A stretch of 64,000 nt of DNA. Origin: Dyella acidisoli (GTDB taxonomy: Bacteria > Pseudomonadota > Gammaproteobacteria > Xanthomonadales > Rhodanobacteraceae). This document shows positions 25,359-33,438 of the stretch, one piece after another. A model generated the notes under the pieces. That model searched no databases and was not told the origin of the DNA. It saw nothing but the letters and a program-made list of their open reading frames with translations. Within the stretch, counting starts at the first letter, position 1. Each line of letters starts with the position of its first letter. A program made the translations under genes and the position numbers. Location of the stretch: positions 1 through 64,000 of the forward strand of contig NZ_BSOB01000001.1 of the NCBI RefSeq assembly GCF_030160295.1, in the 5' to 3' direction.

Positions 25359-26939
25359 TTAGTGCATGGGCGCGGCAGCGTGGCCGCCGTCTTTGACGGG
25401 CGACAGCAGCATCGCCAGCGGGATCATGGCCGCAGCCAGCACAGCGAAGTAGATGAAGGTATCGGCGTAGGCCAGCACGGAGGCCTGATGTTTCAAGGTC
25501 TGGAAGGCATATCCCACAGCCGTTTCGTGCAACGTGCTTGCAGCGCGGCCTAACGATTGCAGCGCTGCTTCGTTTTGTGCAACCAGCGCGTTGAACGACT
25601 GATTGAATGGCGTCAGCCACGTGGACAAATGCGCCTGACTTGCTTGCGTACGTTCCGAAACAACCGCGGTGGCAATGGATATGCCGACCGAGCCCGAAAC
25701 GTTGCGGAACATGACAAAAAGGGCGGAAGCGTCGGCCCCGAGCGAACGAGGCAGGCTGTGATACGCCATGATGCTGATGGGCACGAACAGGAATCCAAGC
25801 CCCGCGGCCTGCAAGCTGCGCATGACCGTAAGCGTATGAAAATCGATGTTCGGTACTAGCTTGCTCGAATACCAGAACGCCAACATCATGATTCCGAAAC
25901 CCACGGCGATCAGATAACGCAGTTGCACCACTTTCATGAGCCGCCCGACCGGCGGAATCAGCATGATGATGACGAGGCCACCCGGTGCCAGTACGAGTCC
26001 GGCCAAGGTGGCGGTGTAGCCGATCGTTGTCTGCGCAAATTGCGGAATGAGCACGGCCGCTCCATAAAGGATGAAGCTCATGCCCATGATCAGGCCGCAA
26101 CTGACGGCGAAGTTGCGATCCTTGAAGACACGCAAATTCACGATGGGCTTCTTGGCGATCAACAACCACACCACAGCGCCGGCGATGCCGAGAACGGCCA
26201 GAATGGTCATGTGAACGATGAAGGGCGATTGAAACCAGCCTTCGTCCTCGCCGCGATCCATCATCACTTGCATGCAGCCCAGGCCAAGCGTGATCAGTGC
26301 CAAACCGATGTAATCCACAGAGCGCTTCTGCTTGACGGCCCACGGCGGATCGTCCACCAGTGCTGCGACAGCAATGCAAGCAAAAATGCCGACCGGAATA
26401 TTGATGAAAAAGATCCAGCGCCACGTCACATGATCGGTGATGTAGCCGCCGAGCACGGGACCAAGCACCGGCGCTACCACGGTCGCAATCGCGGTGATGG
26501 CGAACGCTGCGCCGCGTTTCTGGGGCTCGAAGGAATCCACTACGATCGCTTGCTGATTCGGTTGCAAGCCACCGCCGAAGAAACCCTGCAGCAAACGGAA
26601 CACGATCAATTGCGGAAGGCTTTGCGCCAGCCCGCACAGCAGCGAGCACACCGTGAACATGGCAATGCAGATCAGGAAGTAGCGCTTCCTGCCGATCACC
26701 GTACCCAGCCAACCGGAAATGGTAAGCACGATGCCGTTGGCGACGAGATACGAAGTGAGCGTCCAGGTTGCATCGTCGGGGCTGCTCGACAGACTGCCGG
26801 CAATGTGGGGCAGGGCCACGTTGACGATGGTGGTGTCGAGAATTTCCATGAATGCGGCGAGCGTCACCACCACCGCAATCAACCACGGATTGCCGCGTGG
26901 TTTCCATGCGACGTCATGCACTGAAGCTTCGGCGCTCAT
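25359..26939 (-). CDS. emrB: DHA2-family MFS drug exporter (EmrB-like)
   Basis: 526 aa with about 14 transmembrane segments. The early ILDTTIVNVALPHIAG is motif D1 of 14-TMS exporters. The loop GWLGTVIGRKRYF is motif A and GPVLGGYITDHVTWRWIFFINIPVG contains antiporter motif C and its partner. It would exchange protons for toxic amphiphilic compounds and hand them to the HlyD-type adaptor. Its ATG overlaps the stop of the adaptor gene by 4 bp, showing translational coupling. The symbol is by family resemblance; the substrate is unknown. Confidence 0.9.
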   Translation of the reverse strand: MSAEASVHDVAWKPRGNPWLIAVVVTLAAFMEILDTTIVNVALPHIAGSLSSSPDDATWTLTSYLVANGIVLTISGWLGTVIGRKRYFLICIAMFTVCSLLCGLAQSLPQLIVFRLLQGFFGGGLQPNQQAIVVDSFEPQKRGAAFAITAIATVVAPVLGPVLGGYITDHVTWRWIFFINIPVGIFACIAVAALVDDPPWAVKQKRSVDYIGLALITLGLGCMQVMMDRGEDEGWFQSPFIVHMTILAVLGIAGAVVWLLIAKKPIVNLRVFKDRNFAVSCGLIMGMSFILYGAAVLIPQFAQTTIGYTATLAGLVLAPGGLVIIMLIPPVGRLMKVVQLRYLIAVGFGIMMLAFWYSSKLVPNIDFHTLTVMRSLQAAGLGFLFVPISIMAYHSLPRSLGADASALFVMFRNVSGSVGISIATAVVSERTQASQAHLSTWLTPFNQSFNALVAQNEAALQSLGRAASTLHETAVGYAFQTLKHQASVLAYADTFIYFAVLAAAMIPLAMLLSPVKDGGHAAAPMH

Positions 26940-28012
26940 TGCAGTTCTACCGTCGGTTCAACCGAGAGATTCAGCGGTAGCGGCTGCTTCGCATCCAGGC
27001 CGGAGTCGATCACGATCTTCACCGGCACGCGTTGCACGATCTTCACGAAGTTGCCGGTGGCGTTCTCAGCCGGGAACGCCGTGAACTTGCCGCCGGAACC
27101 GGCCTGGATGCTATCCACATGGCCTTTGAGCTTGAGGTTGGGATACGCATCCACGGCAATGGACACATGTTGGCCTACGCGCATGTGCGTGAGTTCGGTT
27201 TCCTTGAAGTTGGCGGTAACCCACACTTCCGGGCTGACAATGGCAAACAATTGCTGACCCGTCTGGATGTAATCGCCCTTCTCGACACCGCGCTTGGTCA
27301 CCCAGCCATCTTGCGGCGCTACGACATCGCAATAGCCGACATTGAGCTTGGCCTGGTCCAGATCGGCTTGCGCGCGCTTCACTTCACCTTGAAGTTGCTC
27401 AACATGCGCTTGCGCCTCGGCGATGTTGAGATCCACCGGTTGCGCTATGCGCGCTTGCGCCTGTGCCTGAGCCACATCGCCTTCTGCTGCGTTTCGAGTG
27501 GCGGTGGCGAAGTCGACGTCGTGCGACGTGGTGGCTTCTTTGGGGATGTCATGCTGGCGATGGAATTCGGACTGCGCTTTGAAAAGGTTGGCGCGTTCCG
27601 TGGAGAGTGTGGCTTGCGCTGCTGCAAATCGCGCGGGGTAGGTGATCTTGGCCAGATCCAGATCCGATTGCGCGACGGCCAGCTGCCCTTCGGCGGATTC
27701 GAGCGCGCCCTGTGCGTGATCCCGGGCGGCGAGATAGTCCGTGCATTGAATGCGAACGAGTACCTGACCCCGATGGACGAATTGATTGTCGGTGACGTCG
27801 AGTTCGGAAACGTATCCAGCTACGTGCGGGGCGACGGTGACCGCACGGCCATCCGTGTAAGCGTCGTCGGTGGAAACATCGCGACCCGCCATGACGGCAT
27901 AGGCGACGCCGCTGACGACCAACAGTGCGACCGCGGTCACGGCTACCGCGATCCGGGTTTTACGGGGCAGGGAACGGGGCTTTGCCTTGTCCTGCGTTTC
28001 GGTGTTGCTCAT
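26936..28012 (-). CDS. emrA: HlyD/EmrA-type periplasmic adaptor
   Basis: 358 aa. One N-terminal transmembrane helix (IAVAVTAVALLVVSGVAYAV) is followed by DDAYTDGRAVTVAPHVAGYV, the conserved lipoyl-domain start of EmrA-like proteins. A long coiled coil follows (about residues 95-220), then the second lipoyl half VVAPQDGWVTKRGVEKGDY and the beta-barrel with WVTANFKETEL. The ATG at 28012 follows GGAGGAG by about 7 nt. It is first in the operon and bridges the inner-membrane exporter to the NodT channel. Confidence 0.9.
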   Translation of the reverse strand: MSNTETQDKAKPRSLPRKTRIAVAVTAVALLVVSGVAYAVMAGRDVSTDDAYTDGRAVTVAPHVAGYVSELDVTDNQFVHRGQVLVRIQCTDYLAARDHAQGALESAEGQLAVAQSDLDLAKITYPARFAAAQATLSTERANLFKAQSEFHRQHDIPKEATTSHDVDFATATRNAAEGDVAQAQAQARIAQPVDLNIAEAQAHVEQLQGEVKRAQADLDQAKLNVGYCDVVAPQDGWVTKRGVEKGDYIQTGQQLFAIVSPEVWVTANFKETELTHMRVGQHVSIAVDAYPNLKLKGHVDSIQAGSGGKFTAFPAENATGNFVKIVQRVPVKIVIDSGLDAKQPLPLNLSVEPTVELQ

Positions 28013-28064
28013 GACCAACTCCTCCATTCAGAAGCCGGCTGGCGCCCATCGCAAGCTGGCATAT

Positions 28065-28118
28065 TTGTATGGCGGCAGACAATAATGTAAGCTGACAAAC
28101 AAGTCAACTGCCATACAA
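28065..28118 (-). promoter_or_regulatory. efflux operon promoter inside an inverted repeat
   Basis: On the minus strand, -35 TTGACT (28107-28102) and -10 TATTGT (28084-28079) are 17 bp apart. They are bracketed by perfect 9-bp inverted half-sites TTGTATGGC (28065-28073) and GCCATACAA (28110-28118). A repressor bound to both halves would cover the promoter. The neighbouring MarR proteins are the obvious candidates. Confidence 0.6.
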
Positions 28119-28231
28119 TTAGGAGGCGTAGTATTTTTATGTCACTGTTTTTCTTCCAGAATCATTGCCTGGTGTCATTTGTCATTTAACATACTGTCCA
28201 GCGCCGGATCGTTCCGGAGAGAGGTAATCCC

Positions 28232-28768
28232 TTGAAAGACATGGACTCCAGCGAGCAGACCAATTTCCCGACGCCCTATCTGCGCGAGGCCTACCTGCAG
28301 CGTTTTCCGGTGGCTGCGGGTCAACGGTTGGAGACGGTGTTCCTGCTCAAATCGGCCACCCAGCAGATCACTAACGTGTTGAACGGATGGTTGGAGGGCA
28401 CCGCCGGTTCGCCTGCACGGTTTCAGACGCTGGCGCTGTTATGGGGAGCGGGTGATCGACTGGTGCCGCACCAGGAAATCATTGCGACGCTGCAGGTGAA
28501 ACGTGCGACCGTTTCTGCCTTGATGTTTTCGCTGGAGCAAGAAGGCTTGGTGCGCTCGGTGGGCGATCAGCAAGATCGCCGTCGCTTGCTCGCCACGCTC
28601 ACGGAGAAGGGCAGGGAAATCTTTACGAGCGCGATGGATCTCAACGCGAGCCGGCTCGCCAATGCACTTGCCGATGTTTCACCGGAAGAGCTTGCCTTGT
28701 TTCAAAGGCTCCTGGCGCGTATCAGAGATGGCTTTTTGAAAGTCGCTGAGGACGAAGCCAATCAGTAA
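28232..28768 (+). CDS. MarR-family transcriptional regulator, divergent from efflux operon
   Basis: 178 aa. Winged-helix region VPHQEIIATLQVKRATVSALMFSLEQEGLVRSVGDQQDRRRLLATLTEKG contains the recognition helix and the DRR wing signature of MarR. The long N-terminal helix extension suits the dimer interface. A TTG at 28232 is 7 nt behind GGAGAGAGG and is preferred over the ATG at 28241, which is 16 nt away. It is divergent from emrA across 219 bp holding the operator-like repeat, the classic arrangement of a local repressor. It is not closely similar to the second MarR at 23134. Confidence 0.85.
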   Translation: MKDMDSSEQTNFPTPYLREAYLQRFPVAAGQRLETVFLLKSATQQITNVLNGWLEGTAGSPARFQTLALLWGAGDRLVPHQEIIATLQVKRATVSALMFSLEQEGLVRSVGDQQDRRRLLATLTEKGREIFTSAMDLNASRLANALADVSPEELALFQRLLARIRDGFLKVAEDEANQ

Positions 28769-29307
28769 GCTCGTGCACTTCGGACGTCTTCTTTATGCAA
28801 GGCGAAATCTGCTACCTCCCCTGCTTGCAGGGGAGTGGTTTGTTCCATGTTTCGTTTTGACTTTCATGTATGCGAGAACATTTGTCGAAGGCACGACGCA
28901 GCTGCAAACTTGAAACGGACGCAGCTCGGTCTTCTCAAGTCATATGGAGCCTCCACAGCTCCGATTGGAGATGCCGCAGACCAAGCCGTATTTTCACTTG
29001 GCCTTCACGGTCTTCTGGCTGGAATCGTGGCGGGGTAAGGGGGCGCCAAACAATCGTGGCGTGGGCGTTTAGGAATGGCGCTGGCGATTGATTCCGACCA
29101 AAGAAAAACCCCCAACATTCCCCAGGCGTTGGGCAGGAAACACGAGGATGGCTTTACCAGGCAGCGAGCTTGTAGGGGCCGCATGTCGACTCGCATAAGC
29201 TTCGTCGTCTGATTATCAATGTGCACAAGGGCCGGCAATGACCGGTCTGGCTTGGCTTCACAGTGCGTTGTAGTCCCGTCGTACAACACGAATAAGGGGA
29301 GACGCAG
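28769..29307. other. non-coding gap before the wsp operon
   Basis: No convincing gene. A REP-like palindrome of the CTCCCCTGCTTGCAGGGGAG type is at 28815-28838. A 6-bp inverted repeat GTTGTA/TACAAC (29267-29287) lies just before the WspA ribosome site GGGGAG. No sigma-70 promoter stands out. Confidence 0.45.
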
Positions 29308-30945
29308 ATGAAGGGGACGAACAACCTCAAAGTCGCACATCGCCTGCTACTCGGTTTCGGCGGTGCACTGGCCATTACCTGCCTTATCTCGATTGTTGCG
29401 CTGTGGCGTACGTCTACCACTTACGATCAGTTCGAAGACTTGAGTCGCGTCAAGCTGGTGAATCTGACGACGTCCTATGACTGGATCGTAGGCTTGCTGC
29501 AAACCGCGCAGCATACCCGCGATATATCGCTGATGGACGACCCGAACGACATCAAGAAAGCCGTCGAAGCGATCAATCAGGCAAGGCTCAAACGCAACGA
29601 AGACATGGAATGGCTGAAGGCCAACGTCGTCACGAAAGAGGGCAAGGAGGCGCTGAGTAGTGTCGTGGCTGCCAGAGAAAACTATCTCCCGCTGGAAGAT
29701 CAATTTCTTCGCCTGACCCAGGATGGGCAACTGAAGGACGCCAAGACCAAGCTGATGACTGAAATGCGTCCTGCGCAAACCATCCTCATCGAACGGCTCA
29801 CCAATCTGGTCAACGTGGAAGTCAACGTCGTTAATGACAAACGACTAATGGTCGACAACGCCTATCAGTCCACGCGAACCATCATCGTCATATTCCTGCT
29901 TGTCGCACTGGCAATCAGCATGGGTCTGGTTTTCTGGATGCTGCAGTCCACGACACATCCATTGTCACGCTTGCTGGATATGTCGGTGCGCTTGGGCTCC
30001 GGGGATCTTTCGCACCGGCTCGACTTGCAACGTCAGGACGAATTTGGCGATCTGGCGCGCGGCTTCAACCGCATGAGCGACGAACTGGTCGCCTTGGTGG
30101 GGCAGGTGCAGACCTCCGGGATACAGGTGAACACGTCAGCGACGGAGATTGCCTCCACCGCGAAGGAACAACAGGCTACCGCTACCGAGATTGCTGCAAC
30201 CACGGCTGAAATCGGTGCCACGTCCAAGGAAATTTCTGCCACGGCGCGCGAATTGTCGAAAACCATCGGCGAAGTAGCCGTCTTCGCGGAACAATCGGCA
30301 ACGCTGGCGGGTGATGGTCAGACGGGCCTTACGCACATGGAAGAAACGATGCGTAACGTGATGGATGCCGCCAAATCGATCAATGCCAAGCTGGCAGTGC
30401 TGAGCGAGAAGGCGACCAATATCAACGAGGTGGTCACCACCATCACCAAGGTCGCCGATCAAACCAATCTGTTGTCGCTCAATGCCGCGATCGAAGCGGA
30501 AAAGGCCGGTGAGTACGGTCGCGGCTTCTCCGTGGTGGCCGTGGAAATCCGGCGCCTGGCGGATCAGACCGCGGTCGCGACCTTCGACATCGAGCAGATG
30601 GTGAAGGAAATCCAGTCCGCGGTGTCCGCCGGCGTGATGGGCATGGACAAGTTCTCCGAAGAGGTGCGCCGTGGCGTGTACGAAATTCAGCAGGTCAGTA
30701 ACCAGCTGACGCAGATCATCGTGCAGGTGCAAGCGCTGGCGCCACGGGTAGAGGCGGTGAACGAAGGCATGCAAGCTCAATCCAGTGGTGCGGAACAGAT
30801 TACGCAATCGCTGACACAACTGAGCGAAGCGGCACAGCAGACGGTGGAATCGCTGCGCCAGTCCGGTGCTGCGATCGACGGTTTGAATCATGTATCGAAT
30901 CTGTTGCGCGCGGGTATTTCGAAATTCAAGCTGATCACTGAGTAA
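29308..30945 (+). CDS. wspA: methyl-accepting chemoreceptor of the Wsp system
   Basis: 545 aa. Transmembrane helix 1 is at about 10-30. A four-helix-bundle periplasmic sensor (to about 185) follows, then transmembrane helix 2 ([20 protein letters not shown]), HAMP, and a cytoplasmic signalling domain whose tip reads [26 protein letters not shown]. The tip is the Wsp-type variant of the chemoreceptor hairpin. The position at the head of a wspABCDEFR-ordered block makes the assignment strong. WspA clusters respond to surface contact and drive the kinase WspE. No pentapeptide tether is seen at the C-terminus. Confidence 0.9.
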   Translation: MKGTNNLKVAHRLLLGFGGALAITCLISIVALWRTSTTYDQFEDLSRVKLVNLTTSYDWIVGLLQTAQHTRDISLMDDPNDIKKAVEAINQARLKRNEDMEWLKANVVTKEGKEALSSVVAARENYLPLEDQFLRLTQDGQLKDAKTKLMTEMRPAQTILIERLTNLVNVEVNVVNDKRLMVDNAYQSTRTIIVIFLLVALAISMGLVFWMLQSTTHPLSRLLDMSVRLGSGDLSHRLDLQRQDEFGDLARGFNRMSDELVALVGQVQTSGIQVNTSATEIASTAKEQQATATEIAATTAEIGATSKEISATARELSKTIGEVAVFAEQSATLAGDGQTGLTHMEETMRNVMDAAKSINAKLAVLSEKATNINEVVTTITKVADQTNLLSLNAAIEAEKAGEYGRGFSVVAVEIRRLADQTAVATFDIEQMVKEIQSAVSAGVMGMDKFSEEVRRGVYEIQQVSNQLTQIIVQVQALAPRVEAVNEGMQAQSSGAEQITQSLTQLSEAAQQTVESLRQSGAAIDGLNHVSNLLRAGISKFKLITE

Positions 30946-31002
30946 TTGGAAAAGCGGTACTACGGAGCATTGGGTGGTTGGGGTTCTCCAGGAGCGACGC
31001 GC

Positions 31003-31467
31003 ATGCTGTTCCTCGTGTTCCGACTTGGCCAGGATCGATACGCACTGGATACCGCCCAGGTCGTGGAAGTCGTGCCGCTGGTGAACATCAAACAGCTGCC
31101 GCAGGCGCCTCCTGGGCTCGCCGGCTTGATGGATTATCACAGTGAACCGGTGCCAGTGATCGATCTGAGCGAGTTGGCGTTGCGGCAAGCCGCACAGCGT
31201 CGAATGAGTACGCGCATCATCATTGTGCACTACACCGGCGGCAATGGCCGCAATCACATGCTTGGCCTGATGGCGGAGAAGGCGACCGGCACATGGCGAC
31301 GTGATGCGGCGGATTTCGTGGCCTCCGGTGTGCGCAATGACGGTGCGCCCTATCTGGGACCGATATGCACGGACGACAACGGCATCATTCAATGGGTGGA
31401 TGCCCAACGGCTGCTGTCGCCGGAACTGCGGCATGCCATCTATGCTGAACAGGCGGCCGTTTCATGA
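31003..31467 (+). CDS. wspB: CheW-like coupling protein WspB
   Basis: 154 aa, a single CheW domain: FLVFRLGQDRYALDTAQVVEVVP, AGLMDYHSEPVPVIDLSEL and GLMAEKATGTW. The ATG at 31003 follows AGGAG by 8 nt. It couples WspA to WspE; the second CheW protein of the operon is WspD. The gene overlaps wspC by 4 bp. Confidence 0.9.
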   Translation: MLFLVFRLGQDRYALDTAQVVEVVPLVNIKQLPQAPPGLAGLMDYHSEPVPVIDLSELALRQAAQRRMSTRIIIVHYTGGNGRNHMLGLMAEKATGTWRRDAADFVASGVRNDGAPYLGPICTDDNGIIQWVDAQRLLSPELRHAIYAEQAAVS

Positions 31468-32750
31468 GCCTGCCTGCATTGGAGCAGATGCTCAAAGACC
31501 GGATGGGGCTGGACGCCGCTTCCATCGGTCGTTCCTCTGTGGAGCGCGCGGTGAAGGAGCGGATGGCGGCGTGCGCCATACGCAGCTTCGAGGCTTATTC
31601 GCAGCGTGTGCACCATTCGCACAGTGAAATGCAGGAATTGATCGAAGCGATCGTGGTGCCGGAAACCTGGTTTTTTCGTGATCGCGAAGCATTTTCCGCA
31701 CTAGCGAAACGAGTAGAGAACAACGAACTGCGGCTGTCTCCGCCGGGAAGTTTGCGCATTTTGAGCGTGCCATGCTCGAGCGGCGAAGAGCCCTACACGA
31801 TCGCGATGACGCTCCAGGAATGCGGCTTACCGTCGACCTGCTATCGCATTGATGCGGTGGATATCAGCAGCCGGGCTTTGGCACAGGCGGCTATGGCGGT
31901 ATACGGATCGAATGCGTTCCGCGGAACGGAGCTGGATTTTCGCGAGACCTATTTTTCACGGACGACGGCGGGTTGGCGCTTGAATGACACGGTGCGCGCC
32001 AGTGTGCACTTTCAGCAGAACAATATCCTTGCCCCAGGCTTCATGCCGGGCGAAGCCCTTTACGACATCGTGTTCTGCCGGAATTTGCTGATCTACTTCG
32101 ATCGCCCCACGCAAGAGCGGGTGGTGATGACATTGCGCCGTCTGCTGAAACCGCAAGGCATTTTGTTCGTTGGGTCTTCCGAAACCGGGCTGCTGATCAC
32201 GCTTGGTTTCGTGTTGGAAAAAATCCCGCAAGCGTATGCGCTTCGATTGCCGGGAGAGCCTGCTTCTGTCTCACCGCGCGCACCGGAACGACATAAACCG
32301 GTGCCCCCGGGCGCAAGCAAAAAGGTTATGCCCGTATCGCGTGCGCAGCCTGCTGCCGTGCCGCCCAGGCCAAGCGAAAAGAAGCCGATACCTCCATCAC
32401 TTCCGCCTTCGCCAAAGCACGACCGCATCGCCGAAGCCATGCGACTGGCCGATCAGGGGCGCCTGCACGAAGCCACTGACATCTGCGAGTCGTATGTACA
32501 AGAGCACGGCGTATCCGCGCAGTCCTGTCATCTGATGGGATTGCTCAGCAAGACGGCTGGCCGCGAACACGAAGCCATCGCGTATTTCCGCAAAGCGCTC
32601 TATCTCGATTCGCAGCATTCCGAAGCGATGTCGCATCTGGCCTTGTTGCTGGAAAAGCAGGGTGATGACGCGGGCGCGAAAGTGCTGCGCAACCGCTTGC
32701 GTCGCCTGAGCGGCACATCTGCCAGCGGCCAGGGAGATGCGTGCCGATGA
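31464..32750 (+). CDS. wspC: CheR methyltransferase with TPR domain, WspC
   Basis: 428 aa. N-terminal CheR all-alpha part, then the SAM-binding core VPCSSGEEPYTIAM and DISSRALAQA. FCRNLLIYFDRPTQ is the CheR catalytic region motif. A Pro-rich linker (about residues 265-315, VSPRAPERHKPVPPG and PPSLPPSPKHD) joins it to C-terminal tetratricopeptide repeats (AMRLADQGRLHEATDICE and GREHEAIAYFRKALYLDS). It should methylate glutamates of WspA and set adaptation of the system. It overlaps both neighbours. Confidence 0.92.
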   Translation: MSLPALEQMLKDRMGLDAASIGRSSVERAVKERMAACAIRSFEAYSQRVHHSHSEMQELIEAIVVPETWFFRDREAFSALAKRVENNELRLSPPGSLRILSVPCSSGEEPYTIAMTLQECGLPSTCYRIDAVDISSRALAQAAMAVYGSNAFRGTELDFRETYFSRTTAGWRLNDTVRASVHFQQNNILAPGFMPGEALYDIVFCRNLLIYFDRPTQERVVMTLRRLLKPQGILFVGSSETGLLITLGFVLEKIPQAYALRLPGEPASVSPRAPERHKPVPPGASKKVMPVSRAQPAAVPPRPSEKKPIPPSLPPSPKHDRIAEAMRLADQGRLHEATDICESYVQEHGVSAQSCHLMGLLSKTAGREHEAIAYFRKALYLDSQHSEAMSHLALLLEKQGDDAGAKVLRNRLRRLSGTSASGQGDACR

Positions 32751-33433
32751 ACGCGCAACGCCGCATCCACGATTGCTGGAACACGATTGGCGTGCGGGGT
32801 GACCGTTCGTGCCCAGAGCTGAAAAAACACATCCACTGTCGCAATTGCCCCGTGCACTCGGCGGCAGCGATGGATCTGCTCGACCGGCAGTTGCCTGAAG
32901 AATATCTGCAGCATTGGACCGCGCATCTTGCTCGCAAAGAAGTTGAAGCTGTGCGCGCCGGCACGCAATCCATACTCGTGTTCCACGTGGGTGCGGAATG
33001 GTTGGCCATGCCCACCGGCCTGTTCAAGGAAGTCGTGAGCAGTCGCGCCGTGCACGCCTTGCCCGATCGACGCAAAGGCGCGGTACTTGGCTTGGCCAAT
33101 ATCCGCGGTGAACTGGTGGTGTGCGTATCGTTGTCGAAACTGCTGGGTCTGGAACAGACCGTGGCAAAGAAAGCCGAAAAGCGCCGGATATCGGACTGGC
33201 GCCTGATGATGATCGAATACGAGGGGACACACACGGCGTTTCTTGTCGATGACGTGCACGGCACGCTGCGGTTTCATCCTGATGATCTGCGCGAAGTGCC
33301 TTCCACCCTCGCGAGGGCAACGGCCACCTATATCAAGGCCATGCTGCCCTGGCAGGATCAAACGATCGGCATCCTGGATGAGCAGTTGCTCATCGCCACT
33401 CTGAATCGGAGCCTGTCATTAGCAACGACCTGA
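32747..33433 (+). CDS. wspD: CheW-like coupling protein WspD
   Basis: 228 aa. The N-terminal 45 residues hold the WspD signature CWNTIGVRGDRSCPEL and HCRNCP, which supplies four cysteines. The CheW domain follows (ILVFHVGAEWLAMPTGLFKEV, VLGLANIRGELVVCVSLSKLLG, VDDVHGTLRFHPDDL). The ATG overlaps the wspC stop as ATGA. The cysteine-rich head is a hallmark of this protein and may bind a metal, which is inference. Confidence 0.9.
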   Translation: MNAQRRIHDCWNTIGVRGDRSCPELKKHIHCRNCPVHSAAAMDLLDRQLPEEYLQHWTAHLARKEVEAVRAGTQSILVFHVGAEWLAMPTGLFKEVVSSRAVHALPDRRKGAVLGLANIRGELVVCVSLSKLLGLEQTVAKKAEKRRISDWRLMMIEYEGTHTAFLVDDVHGTLRFHPDDLREVPSTLARATATYIKAMLPWQDQTIGILDEQLLIATLNRSLSLATT

Positions 33434-33438
33434 GCCAT

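Noticed and set aside
25198..26907. A 569-codon open frame on the minus strand overlapping the EmrB gene
   Set aside because: It is a shadow of the real frame 25359-26939, which has clear 14-helix MFS motifs. The shadow translates to His/Arg-rich sequence without any family features.
30136..31434. A 432-codon minus-strand frame across wspA and wspB
   Set aside because: It is antisense to two genes with clear chemoreceptor and CheW motifs.
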